Positions 1-14,300 of a stretch of DNA of 64,000 bases are shown here, piece by piece. How positions within the stretch are numbered: position 1 is the first letter of the stretch; every line of letters begins with the position of its first letter. The notes below the pieces were generated by a model. The model was not told the origin of the DNA. It saw nothing but the letters and a program-made list of their open reading frames with translations, and did not search any database. Source of the stretch: Closterium sp. Naga37s-1 (taxonomy: Eukaryota; Streptophyta; Zygnematophyceae; Desmidiales; Closteriaceae); NCBI GenBank assembly GCA_947471745.1, contig CANJKZ010000461.1:687001-751000 (forward strand). The letters are read 5' to 3'. Both the position numbers and the translations under genes were made by a program.

Positions 1-86
1 GCACAGGGGTTCACAGGCGCGTGGAGTATCTGAAGGTGGCTCTGGGTGCGCTACTCTCTCTCGCGCGCAAGGCTCCTCATTGTCAG
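1..86 (+). pseudogene. Donor-side partial copy of the exon preceding exon 2 of MGAT2
   Basis: Two reading frames resemble the GnT-II segment just before the SHDG motif. One reads VHRRVEYLKVALGALLSLAR (from base 9) and the other ends LLIV plus AG of a split Ser codon at 86, followed by donor GTGCGC. The frames differ by one base, so the copy is frameshifted. The split codon AG|C matches the phase of exon 2 at 2316. By analogy with the other exons, this is probably a decayed downstream echo of an intact exon lying left of the window. It could instead be the real exon carrying a frameshift. Confidence 0.55.
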
Positions 87-261
87 GTGCGCTGAGTGTG
101 AGTGAGTGAGCGCATATGGTGGGTGTGTGGGAGAGCAGGTAGGGGTGCTTGTAGTGGGAGAGCAGATAGGGGTGCTAGTAATAACAGGCCCTCGTGGCAT
201 TCCTCCTCCCCTATCCTCACTCCACTCCTTAATCTGCCCGCATTCCCTCCCCCCACCTAAC

Positions 262-2315
262 AGCCACGATGGGTTCTTACCAGCAGTTGACTCATTCCTT
301 CCCTCTCATTCCCTCACTTGTCCGTTCAATCACCTTCTGCCCTGTCAAGCAGATCTACTTCCCCATTTCCCCCCGCCAACAGCCCTTTCTTCCACCATAT
401 CGTGCCCACTGCCCATCCCTCCCTGCATCTAACAGCCACGACGGGTACTTCCCTGCAGTTGATTCGCTCGTGGGTTCCCTCATTGTCACCTTCTGTGCCC
501 CCATTGTCCCCATTGTCCCCATTGCCCCCATTTCCTCCCTGCATCTAACAGCCACGACAGGTACTTCCCTGCAGTCGACGCCCTCGTGCGCTCAATCACC
601 CTCTGCCCGCTCAATCGCCCTCTGCCCGCTCAATCGCCCTCTGCCCGCTCAATCGCCCTCTGCCCGCTCAATCGCCCTCTGCCCGCTCAATCGCCCTCTG
701 CCCGCTCAATCACCCTCTGCCCGCTCAATCGCCCTCTGCCCGCTCAATCGCCCTCTGCCCGCTCAATCACCCTCTGCCCGCTCAATCGCCCTCTGCCCGC
801 TCAATCGCCCTCTGCCCGCTCAATCGCCCTCTGCCCGCTCAATCGCCCTCTGCCCGCTCAATCGCCCTCTGCCCGCTCAATCACCCTCTGCCCGCTCAAT
901 CGCCCTCTGCCCGCTCAATCGCCCTCTGCCCGCTCAATCGCCCTCTGCCCGCTCAATCGCCCTCTGCCCGCTCAATCACCCTCTGCCCGCTCAATCGCCC
1001 TCTGCCCGCTCAATCGCCCTCTGCCCGCTCAATCACCCTCTGCCCGCTCAATCGCCCTCTGCCCGCTCAATCGCCCTCTGCCCGCTCAATCACCCTCTGC
1101 CCGCTCAATCGCCCTCTGCCCGCTCAATCGCCCTCTGCCCGCTCAATCGCCCTCTGCCCGCTCAATCGCCCTCTGCCCGCTCAATCGCCCTCTGCCCGCT
1201 CAATCGCCCTCTGCCCGCTCAATCGCCCTCTGCCCGCTCAATCACCCTCTGCCCGCTCAATCGCCCTCTGCCCGCTCAATCGCCCTCTGCCCGCTCAATC
1301 GCCCTCTGCCCGCTCAATCGCCCTCTGCCCGCTCAATCGCCCTCTGCCCGCTCAATCGCCCTCTGCCCGCTCAATCGCCCTCTGCCCGCTCAATCGCCCT
1401 CTGCCCGCTCAATCGCCCTCTGCCCGCTCAATCGCCCTCTGCCCGCTCAATCGCCCTCTGCCCGCTCAATCGCCCTCTGCCCGCTCAATCGCCCTCTGCC
1501 CGCTCAATCACCCTCTGCCCGCTCAATCGCCCTCTGCCCGCTCAATCGCCCTCTGCCCGCTCAATCGCCCTCTGCCCGCTCAATCGCCCTCTGCCCGCTC
1601 AATCGCCCTCTGCCCGCTCAATCGCCCTCTGCCCGCTCAATCGCCCTCTGCCCGCTCAATCGCCCTCTGCCCGCTCAATCGCCCTCTGCCCGCTCAATCG
1701 CCCTCTGCCCGCTCAATCGCCCTCTGCCCGCTCAATCGCCCTCTGCCCGCTCAATCGCCCTCTGCCCGCTCAATCGCCCTCTGCCCGCTCAATCGCCCTC
1801 TGCCCGCTCAATCGCCCTCTGCCCGCTCAATCGCCCTCTGCCCGCTCAATCGCCCTCTGCCCGCTCAATCGCCCTCTGCCCGCTCAATCGCCCTCTGCCC
1901 GCTCAATCGCCCTCTCGCTGCATGTCCGCAACTGACCCTGCTCTCGCCCTCACCCCTCGCCCCGTTCTATGTGCCCCACCTAACCCCCCCATCTAACAGT
2001 CACAATGGGTACTTCCCTGCAGTCGACGCCCTCGTCCGCTCAATAACCCTCTGCCCGCTCAATCGCCCTCTCGCTGCACCTCCGCAACTGACCCTGCTCT
2101 CGCCCTCACCCCTTGCCCCCTTTCTATGTGCCCCACCTAACCCCCCGCATCTAACAGCCACGACGGGTACTTCCCTGCAGTCGACGCCTTCGTCCGCTCA
2201 ATAACCTCTTGTCGTGTCAAGCAGATCTACTTCCCCTTGTCCCCGCACCTTCAAAACGGCTCCTTCCCTCGCTCTCCTCCCCTTCTGCGCCCACTTTCCC
2301 CTCCTCATTCAACAG
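262..2315 (+). repeat. Acceptor-side echoes of MGAT2 exon 2
   Basis: Five partial copies of the start of exon 2 precede the intact exon. Their first exon bases are 264, 436, 552, 2000 and 2158, each preceded by (A)ACAG. They encode variants of SHDGYFPAVDALVRSI and decay or truncate at different points. The copy at 552 runs directly into the 19-bp minisatellite. The copy at 2158 reaches QIYFP but is frameshifted. Several spacings are 158–172 bp. Confidence 0.88.
589..1916 (+). repeat. 19-bp minisatellite derived from MGAT2 exon 2
   Basis: About 70 tandem copies of CGCTCAATCGCCCTCTGCC, with a minority variant having A in place of G at position 10. All three frames are open because 19 is not a multiple of 3, but there is no sign of protein coding. 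The unit is exon sequence: intact exon 2 contains CGCTCAATC and, 19 bases later, the near-copy CGGTCAAGC. Slippage between these two would create the period. Confidence 0.95.
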
Positions 2316-5300
2316 CCACGATGGGTTCTTCCCTGCAGTTGACGCCCTCATCCGCTCAATCACCTTCTGCCCGGTCAAGCAGATCTACTTCCCCCTCTCC
2401 CTGCACCTCCAAAACGGCTCCTTCCCCAACCGCTCCCCCTTAGACTGCCCTCCTAGCAGCAGCTTTAAAGGTCGCAGGGATGGGCAGCAAGAGGAGGAGG
2501 GGCAGAGAAAGGTGCAAAAAAACGGGCAGGAGAAGGGGCAGGAAAGGGGGCAGGGAATGGGACAGAAGGAGGAGCAGGAAAAAGGGCAGGAGGAGGGGCA
2601 AAAGGAGGAGGGAGCGTGTTTTGGAGACGTGGACCAGAATGGGCGGTACAGGGACCCACACTTCGTGGCTTTAAAGGTATGACCAGGCCCGTGATACAAT
2701 CAGAAGGGCAGGAAAGAGGAAGGCGCGTGTTTTGGAGACGTGGACCAGAATGGGCGGTACAGGGATCCTCACTTCGTGGCTTTAAAGGTACAATTTGTGT
2801 GCTGGTCATTCAGTAAGGTCAGGGAATAGGTAGTGCTTGCAAAAGTGATGGGAGCGTGTTTCGGAGAGGTGGACCAGAATGGGCGATACAGGGACCCACA
2901 CTTTGTGGCTCTGAAGGTATGACTAGGCACCGTGAATACTATCAGAAGGGGCGGAAAGTGAAGGGAGCAGATTTTGGAGATGGGGCGGTACAGGGATCGT
3001 CACGTCGTGGCATTAAAGGTACGGGCTGCTCATGCTACCTGGTAGCACGCGTCTTATAGTGAGGACAGGGTGTAATTTCTTGTTTAAGGAGCTGGATGAA
3101 CCGAGGTTTGGAAAACGTGGATCAGAATGGGCAGTACAGGGACCCACACTTCTTGGCGTTTAAGGTTCATTTTGTGGGCTGGCCTTTAGGTAAGGCCAGG
3201 CCAGGGTTTGGCGAATGCGTGGGATGGTGCTGGTATCAGTGCATGGGAGAGCAGAGCACAGGGTATGTGGGGATGAGGACGAGAATGGGCTGTATATCAT
3301 GGGGACGCACGCATGTTCCAAGCATTCCCAAAGGGAATGACTCGTTGGGAATGTTCCCGCATGCATGTTGACTCGTTGGGAATGTTCCCGCATGCATGTT
3401 GACTCGTTGGGAATGTTCCCGCATGCATGTTGACTCGTTGGGAATGTTCCCGCATGCATGTTGACTCGTTGGGAATGTTCCCGCATGCATGTTGACTCGT
3501 TGGGAATGTTCCCGCATGCATGTTGACTCGTTGGGAATGTTCCCGCATGCATGTTGACTCGTTGGGAATGTTCCCGCATGCATGTTGACTCGTTGGGAAT
3601 GTTCCCGCATGCATGTTGACTCGTTGGGAATGTTCCCGCATGCATGTTGACTCGTTGGGAATGTTCCCGCATGCATGTTGACTCGTTGGGAATGTTCCCG
3701 CATGCATGTTGACTCGTTGGGAATGTTCCCGCATGCATGTTGACTCGTTGGGAATGTTCCCGCATGCATGTTGACTCGTTGGGAATGTTCCCGCATGCAT
3801 GTTGACTCGTTGGGAATGTTCCCGCATGCATGTTGACTCGTTGATGTTCCGCATGCATGTTGGAATGTTCCCGCATGCATGTTGACTCGTTGGGAATGTT
3901 CCCGCATGCATGTTGACTCGTTGGGAATGTTCCCGCATGCATGTTGACTCGTTGGGAATGTTCCCGCATGCATGTTGACTCGTTGGGAATGTTCCCGCAT
4001 GCATGTTGACTCGTTGGGAATGTTCCCGCATGCATGTTGACTCGTTGGGAATGTTCCCGCATGCATGTTGACTCGTTGGGAATGTTCCCGCATGCATGTT
4101 GACTCGTTGGGAATGTTCCCGCATGCATGTTGACTCGTTGGGAATGTTCCCGCATGCATGTTGACTCGTTGGGAATGTTCCCGCATGCATGTTGACTCGT
4201 TGGGAATGTTCCCGCATGCATGTTGACTCGTTGGGAATGTTCCCGCATGCATGTTGACTCGTTGGGAATGTTCCCGCATGCATGTTGACTCGTTGGGAAT
4301 GTTCCCGCATGCATGTTGACTCGTTGGGAATGTTCCCGCATGCATGTTGACTCGTTGGGAATGTTCCCGCATGCATGTTGACTCGTTGGGAATGTTCCCG
4401 CATGCATGTTGACTCGTTGGGAATGTTCCCGCATGCATGTTGACTCGTTGGGAATGTTCCCGCATGCATGTTGACTCGTTGGGAATGTTCCCGCATGCAT
4501 GTTGACTCGTTGGGAATGTTCCCGCATGCATGTTGACTCGTTGGGAATGTTCCCGCATGCATGTTGACTCGTTGGGAATGTTCCCGCATGCATGTTGACT
4601 CGTTGGGAATGTTCCCGCATGCATGTTGACTCGTTGGGAATGTTCCCGCATGCATGTTGACTCGTTGGGAATGTTCCCGCATGCATGTTGACTCGTTGGG
4701 AATGTTCCCGCATGCATGTTGACTCGTTGGGAATGTTCCCGCATGCATGTTGACTCGTTGGGAATGTTCCCGCATGCATGTTGACTCGTTGGGAATGTTC
4801 CCGCATGCATGTTGACTCGTTGGGAATGTTCCCGCATGCATGTTGACTCGTTGGGAATGTTCCCGCATGCATGTTGACTCGTTGGGAATGTTCCCGCATG
4901 CATGTTGACTCGTTGGGAATGTTCCCGCATGCATGTTGACTCGTTGGGAATGTTCCCGCATGCATGTTGACTCGTTGGGAATGTTCCCGCATGCATGTTG
5001 ACTCGTTGGGAATGTTCCCGCATGCATGTTGACTCGTTGGGAATGTTCCCGCATGCATGTTGACTCGTTGGGAATGTTCCCGCATGCATGTTGACTCGTT
5101 GGGAATGTTCCCGCATGCATGTTGACTCGTTGGGAATGTTCCCGCATGCATGTTGACTCGTTGGGAATGTTCCCGCATGCATGTTGACTCGTTGGGAATG
5201 TTCCCGCATGCATGTTGACTCGTTGGGAATGTTCCCGCATGCATGTTGACTCGTTGGGAATGTTCCCGCATGCATGTTGACTCGTTGGGAATGTTCCCGC

Positions 5301-8300
5301 ATGCATGTTGACTCGTTGGGAATGTTCCCGCATGCATGTTGACTCGTTGGGAATGTTCCCGCATGCATGTTGACTCGTTGGGAATGTTCCCGCATGCATG
5401 TTGACTCGTTGGGAATGTTCCCGCATGCATGTTGACTCGTTGGGAATGTTCCCGCATGCATGTTGACTCGTTGGGAATGTTCCCGCATGCATGTTGACTC
5501 GTTGGGAATGTTCCCGCATGCATGTTGACTCGTTGGGAATGTTCCCGCATGCATGTTGACTCGTTGGGAATGTTCCCGCATGCATGTTGACTCGTTGGGA
5601 ATGTTCCCGCATGCATGTTGACTCGTTGGGAATGTTCCCGCATGCATGTTGACTCGTTGGGAATGTTCCCGCATGCATGTTGACTCGTTGGGAATGTTCC
5701 CGCATGCATGTTGACTCGTTGGGAATGTTCCCGCATGCATGTTGACTCGTTGGGAATGTTCCCGCATGCATGTTGACTCGTTGGGAATGTTCCCGCATGC
5801 ATGTTGACTCGTTGGGAATGTTCCCGCATGCATGTTGACTCGTTGGGAATGTTCCCGCATGCATGTTGACTCGTTGGGAATGTTCCCGCATGCATGTTGA
5901 CTCGTTGGGAATGTTCCCGCATGCATGTTGACTCGTTGGGAATGTTCCCGCATGCATGTTGACTCGTTGGGAATGTTCCCGCATGCATGTTGACTCGTTG
6001 GGAATGTTCCCGCATGCATGTTGACTCGTTGGGAATGTTCCCGCATGCATGTTGACTCGTTGGGAATGTTCCCGCATGCATGTTGACTCGTTGGGAATGT
6101 TCCCGCATGCATGTTGACTCGTTGGGAATGTTCCCGCATGCATGTTGACTCGTTGGGAATGTTCCCGCATGCATGTTGACTCGTTGGGAATGTTCCCGCA
6201 TGCATGTTGACTCGTTGGGAATGTTCCCGCATGCATGTTGACTCGTTGGGAATGTTCCCGCATGCATGTTGACTCGTTGGGAATGTTCCCGCATGCATGT
6301 TGACTCGTTGGGAATGTTCCCGCATGCATGTTGACTCGTTGGGAATGTTCCCGCATGCATGTTGACTCGTTGGGAATGTTCCCGCATGCATGTTGACTCG
6401 TTGGGAATGTTCCCGCATGCATGTTGACTCGTTGGGAATGTTCCCGCATGCATGTTGACTCGTTGGGAATGTTCCCGCATGCATGTTGACTCGTTGGGAA
6501 TGTTCCCGCATGCATGTTGACTCGTTGGGAATGTTCCCGCATGCATGTTGACTCGTTGGGAATGTTCCCGCATGCATGTTGACTCGTTGGGAATGTTCCC
6601 GCATGCATGTTGACTCGTTGGGAATGTTCCCGCATGCATGTTGACTCGTTGGGAATGTTCCCGCATGCATGTTGACTCGTTGGGAATGTTCCCGCATGCA
6701 TGTTGACTCGTTGGGAATGTTCCCGCATGCATGTTGACTCGTTGGGAATGTTCCCGCATGCATGTTGACTCGTTGGGAATGTTCCCGCATGCATGTTGAC
6801 TCGTTGGGAATGTTCCCGCATGCATGTTGACTCGTTGGGAATGTTCCCGCATGCATGTTGACTCGTTGGGAATGTTCCCGCATGCATGTTGACTCGTTGG
6901 GAATGTTCCCGCATGCATGTTGACTCGTTGGGAATGTTCCCGCATGCATGTTGACTCGTTGGGAATGTTCCCGCATGCATGTTGACTCGTTGGGAATGTT
7001 CCCGCATGCATGTTGACTCGTTGGGAATGTTCCCGCATGCATGTTGACTCGTTGGGAATGTTCCCGCATGCATGTTGACTCGTTGGGAATGTTCCCGCAT
7101 GCATGTTGACTCGTTGGGAATGTTCCCGCATGCATGTTGACTCGTTGGGAATGTTCCCGCATGCATGTTGACTCGTTGGGAATGTTCCCGCATGCATGTT
7201 GACTCGTTGGGAATGTTCCCGCATGCATGTTGACTCGTTGGGAATGTTCCCGCATGCATGTTGACTCGTTGGGAATGTTCCCGCATGCATGTTGACTCGT
7301 TGGGAATGTTCCCGCATGCATGTTGACTCGTTGGGAATGTTCCCGCATGCATGTTGACTCGTTGGGAATGTTCCCGCATGCATGTTGACTCGTTGGGAAT
7401 GTTCCCGCATGCATGTTGACTCGTTGGGAATGTTCCCGCATGCATGTTGACTCGTTGGGAATGTTCCCGCATGCATGTTGACTCGTTGGGAATGTTCCCG
7501 CATGCATGTTGACTCGTTGGGAATGTTCCCGCATGCATGTTGACTCGTTGGGAATGTTCCCGCATGCATGTTGACTCGTTGGGAATGTTCCCGCATGCAT
7601 GTTGACTCGTTGGGAATGTTCCCGCATGCATGTTGACTCGTTGGGAATGTTCCCGCATGCATGTTGACTCGTTGGGAATGTTCCCGCATGCATGTTGACT
7701 CGTTGGGAATGTTCCCGCATGCATGTTGACCTCGTTGGGAATGTTCCCGCATGCATGTTGACTCGTTGGGAATGTTCCCGCATGCATGTTGACTCGTTGG
7801 GAATGTTCCCGCATGCATGTTGACTCGTTGGGAATGTTCCCGCATGCATGTTGACTCGTTGGGAATGTTCCCGCATGCATGTTGACTCGTTGGGAATGTT
7901 CCCGCATGCATGTTGACTCGTTGGGAATGTTCCCGCATGCATGTTGACTCGTTGGGAATGTTCCCGCATGCATGTTGACTCGTTGGGAATGTTCCCGCAT
8001 GCATGTTGACTCGTTGGGAATGTTCCCGCATGCATGTTGACTCGTTGGGAATGTTCCCGCATGCATGTTGACTCGTTGGGAATGTTCCCGCATGCATGTT
8101 GACTCGTTGGGAATGTTCCCGCATGCATGTTGACTCGTTGGGAATGTTCCCGCATGCATGTTGACTCGTTGGGAATGTTCCCGCATGCATGTTGACTCGT
8201 TGGGAATGTTCCCGCATGCATGTTGACTCGTTGGGAATGTTCCCGCATGCATGTTGACTCGTTGGGAATGTTCCCGCATGCATGTTGACTCGTTGGGAAT

Positions 8301-11300
8301 GTTCCCGCATGCATGTTGACTCGTTGGGAATGTTCCCGCATGCATGTTGACTCGTTGGGAATGTTCCCGCATGCATGTTGACTCGTTGGGAATGTTCCCG
8401 CATGCATGTTGACTCGTTGGGAATGTTCCCGCATGCATGTTGACTCGTTGGGAATGTTCCCGCATGCATGTTGACTCGTTGGGAATGTTCCCGCATGCAT
8501 GTTGACTCGTTGGGAATGTTCCCGCATGCATGTTGACTCGTTGGGAATGTTCCCGCATGCATGTTGACTCGTTGGGAATGTTTCCCGCATGCATGTTGAC
8601 TCGTTGGGAATGTTCCCGCATGCATGTTGACTCGTTGGGAATGTTCCCGCATGCATGTTGACTCGTTGGGAATGTTCCCGCATGCATGTTGACTCGTTGG
8701 GAATGTTCCCGCATGCATGTTGACTCGTTGGGAATGTTCCCGCATGCATGTTGACTCGTTGGGAATGTTCCCGCATGCATGTTGACTCGTTGGGAATGTT
8801 CCCGCATGCATGTTGACTCGTTGGGAATGTTCCCGCATGCATGTTGACTCGTTGGGAATGTTCCCGCATGCATGTTGACTCGTTGGGAATGTTCCCGCAT
8901 GCATGTTGACTCGTTGGGAATGTTCCCGCATGCATGTTGACTCGTTGGGAATGTTCCCGCATGCATGTTGACTCGTTGGGAATGTTCCCGCATGCATGTT
9001 GACTCGTTGGGAATGTTCCCGCATGCATGTTGACTCGTTGGGAATGTTCCCGCATGCATGTTGACTCGTTGGGAATGTTCCCGCATGCATGTTGACTCGT
9101 TGGGAATGTTCCCGCATGCATGTTGACTCGTTGGGAATGTTCCCGCATGCATGTTGACTCGTTGGGAATGTTCCCGCATGCATGTTGACTCGTTGGGAAT
9201 GTTCCCGCATGCATGTTGACTCGTTGGGAATGTTCCCGCATGCATGTTGACTCGTTGGGAATGTTCCCGCATGCATGTTGACTCGTTGGGAATGTTCCCG
9301 CATGCATGTTGACTCGTTGGGAATGTTCCCGCATGCATGTTGACTCGTTGGGAATGTTCCCGCATGCATGTTGACTCGTTGGGAATGTTCCCGCATGCAT
9401 GTTGACTCGTTGGGAATGTTCCCGCATGCATGTTGACTCGTTGGGAATGTTCCCGCATGCATGTTGACTCGTTGGGAATGTTCCCGCATGCATGTTGACT
9501 CGTTGGGAATGTTCCCGCATGCATGTTGACTCGTTGGGAATGTTCCCGCATGCATGTTGACTCGTTGGGAATGTTCCCGCATGCATGTTGACTCGTTGGG
9601 AATGTTCCCGCATGCATGTTGACTCGTTGGGAATGTTCCCGCATGCATGTTGACTCGTTGGGAATGTTCCCGCATGCATGTTGACTCGTTGGGAATGTTC
9701 CCGCATGCATGTTGACTCGTTGGGAATGTTCCCGCATGCATGTTGACTCGTTGGGAATGTTCCCGCATGCATGTTGACTCGTTGGGAATGTTCCCGCATG
9801 CATGTTGACTCGTTGGGAATGTTCCCGCATGCATGTTGACTCGTTGGGAATGTTCCCGCATGCATGTTGACTCGTTGGGAATGTTCCCGCATGCATGTTG
9901 ACTCGTTGGGAATGTTCCCGCATGCATGTTGACTCGTTGGGAATGTTCCCGCATGCATGTTGACTCGTTGGGAATGTTCCCGCATGCATGTTGACTCGTT
10001 GGGAATGTTCCCGCATGCATGTTGACTCGTTGGGAATGTTCCCGCATGCATGTTGACTCGTTGGGAATGTTCCCGCATGCATGTTGACTCGTTGGGAATG
10101 TTCCCGCATGCATGTTGACTCGTTGGGAATGTTCCCGCATGCATGTTGACTCGTTGGGAATGTTCCCGCATGCATGTTGACTCGTTGGGAATGTTCCCGC
10201 ATGCATGTTGACTCGTTGGGAATGTTCCCGCATGCATGTTGACTCGTTGGGAATGTTCCCGCATGCATGTTGACTCGTTGGGAATGTTCCCGCATGCATG
10301 TTGACTCGTTGGGAATGTTCCCGCATGCATGTTGACTCGTTGGGAATGTTCCCGCATGCATGTTGACTCGTTGGGAATGTTCCCGCATGCATGTTGACTC
10401 GTTGGGAATGTTCCCGCATGCATGTTGACTCGTTGGGAATGTTCCCGCATGCATGTTGACTCGTTGGGAATGTTCCCGCATGCATGTTGACTCGTTGGGA
10501 ATGTTCCCGCATGCATGTTGACTCGTTGGGAATGTTCCCGCATGCATGTTGACTCGTTGGGAATGTTCCCGCATGCATGTTGACTCGTTGGGAATGTTCC
10601 CGCATGCATGTTGACTCGTTGGGAATGTTCCCGCATGCATGTTGACTCGTTGGGAATGTTCCCGCATGCATGTTGACTCGTTGGGAATGTTCCCGCATGC
10701 ATGTTGACTCGTTGGGAATGTTCCCGCATGCATGTTGACTCGTTGGGAATGTTCCCGCATGCATGTTGACTCGTTGGGAATGTTCCCGCATGCATGTTGA
10801 CTCGTTGGGAATGTTCCCGCATGCATGTTGACTCGTTGGGAATGTTCCCGCATGCATGTTGACTCGTTGGGAATGTTCCCGCATGCATGTTGACTCGTTG
10901 GGAATGTTCCCGCATGCATGTTGACTCGTTGGGAATGTTCCCGCATGCATGTTGACTCGTTGGAATGTTCCCGCATGCATGTTGACTCGTTGGGAATGTT
11001 CCCGCATGCATGTTGACTCGTTGGGAATGTTCCCGCATGCATGTTGACTCGTTGGGAATGTTCCCGCATGCATGTTGACTCGTTGGGAATGTTCCCGCAT
11101 GCATGTTGACTCGTTGGGAATGTTCCCGCATGCATGTTGACTCGTTGGGAATGTTCCCGCATGCATGTTGACTCGTTGGGAATGTTCCCGCATGCATGTT
11201 GACTCGTTGGGAATGTTCCCGCATGCATGTTGACTCGTTGGGAATGTTCCCGCATGCATGTTGACTCGTTGGGAATGTTCCCGCATGCATGTTGACTCGT

Positions 11301-14300
11301 TGGGAATGTTCCCGCATGCATGTTGACTCGTTGGGAATGTTCCCGCATGCATGTTGACTCGTTGGGAATGTTCCCGCATGCATGTTGACTCGTTGGGAAT
11401 GTTCCCGCATGCATGTTGACTCGTTGGGAATGTTCCCGCATGCATGTTGACTCGTTGGGAATGTTCCCGCATGCATGTTGACTCGTTGGGAATGTTCCCG
11501 CATGCATGTTGACTCGTTGGGAATGTTCCCGCATGCATGTTGACTCGTTGGGAATGTTCCCGCATGCATGTTGACTCGTTGGGAATGTTCCCGCATGCAT
11601 GTTGACTCGTTGGGAATGTTCCCGCATGCATGTTGACTCGTTGGGAATGTTCCCGCATGCATGTTGACTCGTTGGGAATGTTCCCGCATGCATGTTGACT
11701 CGTTGGGAATGTTCCCGCATGCATGTTGACTCGTTGGGAATGTTCCCGCATGCATGTTGACTCGTTGGGAATGTTCCCGCATGCATGTTGACTCGTTGGG
11801 AATGTTCCCGCATGCATGTTGACTCGTTGGGAATGTTCCCGCATGCATGTTGACTCGTTGGGAATGTTCCCGCATGCATGTTGACTCGTTGGGAATGTTC
11901 CCGCATGCATGTTGACTCGTTGGGAATGTTCCCGCATGCATGTTGACTCGTTGGGAATGTTCCCGCATGCATGTTGACTCGTTGGGAATGTTCCCGCATG
12001 CATGTTGACTCGTTGGGAATGTTCCCGCATGCATGTTGACTCGTTGGGAATGTTCCCGCATGCATGTTGACTCGTTGGGAATGTTCCCGCATGCATGTTG
12101 ACTCGTTGGGAATGTTCCCGCATGCATGTTGACTCGTTGGGAATGTTCCCGCATGCATGTTGACTCGTTGGGAATGTTCCCGCATGCATGTTGACTCGTT
12201 GGGAATGTTCCCGCATGCATGTTGACTCGTTGGGAATGTTCCCGCATGCATGTTGACTCGTTGGGAATGTTCCCGCATGCATGTTGACTCGTTGGGAATG
12301 TTCCCGCATGCATGTTGACTCGTTGGGAATGTTCCCGCATGCATGTTGACTCGTTGGGAATGTTCCCGCATGCATGTTGACTCGTTGGGAATGTTCCCGC
12401 ATGCATGTTGACTCGTTGGGAATGTTCCCGCATGCATGTTGACTCGTTGGGAATGTTCCCGCATGCATGTTGACTCGTTGGGAATGTTCCCGCATGCATG
12501 TTGACTCGTTGGGAATGTTCCCGCATGCATGTTGACTCGTTGGGAATGTTCCCGCATGCATGTTGACTCGTTGGGAATGTTCCCGCATGCATGTTGACTC
12601 GTTGGGAATGTTCCCGCATGCATGTTGACTCGTTGGGAATGTTCCCGCATGCATGTTGACTCGTTGGGAATGTTCCCGCATGCATGTTGACTCGTTGGGA
12701 ATGTTCCCGCATGCATGTTGACTCGTTGGGAATGTTCCCGCATGCATGTTGACTCGTTGGGAATGTTCCCGCATGCATGTTGACTCGTTGGGAATGTTCC
12801 CGCATGCATGTTGACTCGTTGGGAATGTTCCCGCATGCATGTTGACTCGTTGGGAATGTTCCCGCATGCATGTTGACTCGTTGGGAATGTTCCCGCATGC
12901 ATGTTGACTCGTTGGGAATGTTCCCGCATGCATGTTGACTCGTTGGGAATGTTCCCGCATGCATGTTGACTCGTTGGGAATGTTCCCGCATGCATGTTGA
13001 CTCGTTGGGAATGTTCCCGCATGCATGTTGACTCGTTGGGAATGTTCCCGCATGCATGTTGACTCGTTGGGAATGTTCCCGCATGCATGTTGACTCGTTG
13101 GGAATGTTCCCGCATGCATGTTGACTCGTTGGGAATGTTCCCGCATGCATGTTGACTCGTTGGGAATGTTCCCGCATGCATGTTGACTCGTTGGGAATGT
13201 TCCCGCATGCATGTTGACTCGTTGGGAATGTTCCCGCATGCATGTTGACTCGTTGGGAATGTTCCCGCATGCATGTTGACTCGTTGGGAATGTTCCCGCA
13301 TGCATGTTGACTCGTTGGGAATGTTCCCGCATGCATGTTGACTCGTTGGGAATGTTCCCGCATGCATGTTGACTCGTTGGGAATGTTCCCGCATGCATGT
13401 TGACTCGTTGGGAATGTTCCCGCATGCATGTTGACTCGTTGGGAATGTTCCCGCATGCATGTTGACTCGTTGGGAATGTTCCCGCATGCATGTTGACTCG
13501 TTGGGAATGTTCCCGCATGCATGTTGACTCGTTGGGAATGTTCCCGCATGCATGTTGACTCGTTGGGAATGTTCCCGCATGCATGTTGACTCGTTGGGAA
13601 TGTTCCCGCATGCATGTTGACTCGTTGGGAATGTTCCCGCATGCATGTTGACTCGTTGGGAATGTTCCCGCATGCATGTTGACTCGTTGGGAATGTTCCC
13701 GCATGCATGTTGACTCGTTGGGAATGTTCCCGCATGCATGTTGACTCGTTGGGAATGTTCCCGCATGCATGTTGACTCGTTGGGAATGTTCCCGCATGCA
13801 TGTTGACTCGTTGGGAATGTTCCCGCATGCATGTTGACTCGTTGGGAATGTTCCCGCATGCATGTTGACTCGTTGGGAATGTTCCCGCATGCATGTTGAC
13901 TCGTTGGGAATGTTCCCGCATGCATGTTGACTCGTTGGGAATGTTCCCGCATGCATGTTGACTCGTTGGGAATGTTCCCGCATGCATGTTGACTCGTTGG
14001 GAATGTTCCCGCATGCATGTTGACCTCGTTGGGAATGTTCCCGCATGCATGTTGACTCGTTGGGAATGTTCCCGCATGCATGTTGACTCGTTGGGAATGT
14101 TCCCGCATGCATGTTGACTCGTTGGGAATGTTCCCGCATGCATGTTGACTCGTTGGGAATGTTCCCGCATGCATGTTGACTCGTTGGGAATGTTCCCGCA
14201 TGCATGTTGACTCGTTGGGAATGTTCCCGCATGCATGTTGACTCGTTGGGAATGTTCCCGCATGCATGTTGACTCGTTGGGAATGTTCCCGCATGCATGT

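Noticed and set aside
269..1996. 575-codon Pro/Leu/Ser-rich frame at the left end
   Set aside because: It is the 19-bp minisatellite plus exon echoes read through in one frame; the true exon start is 2316.
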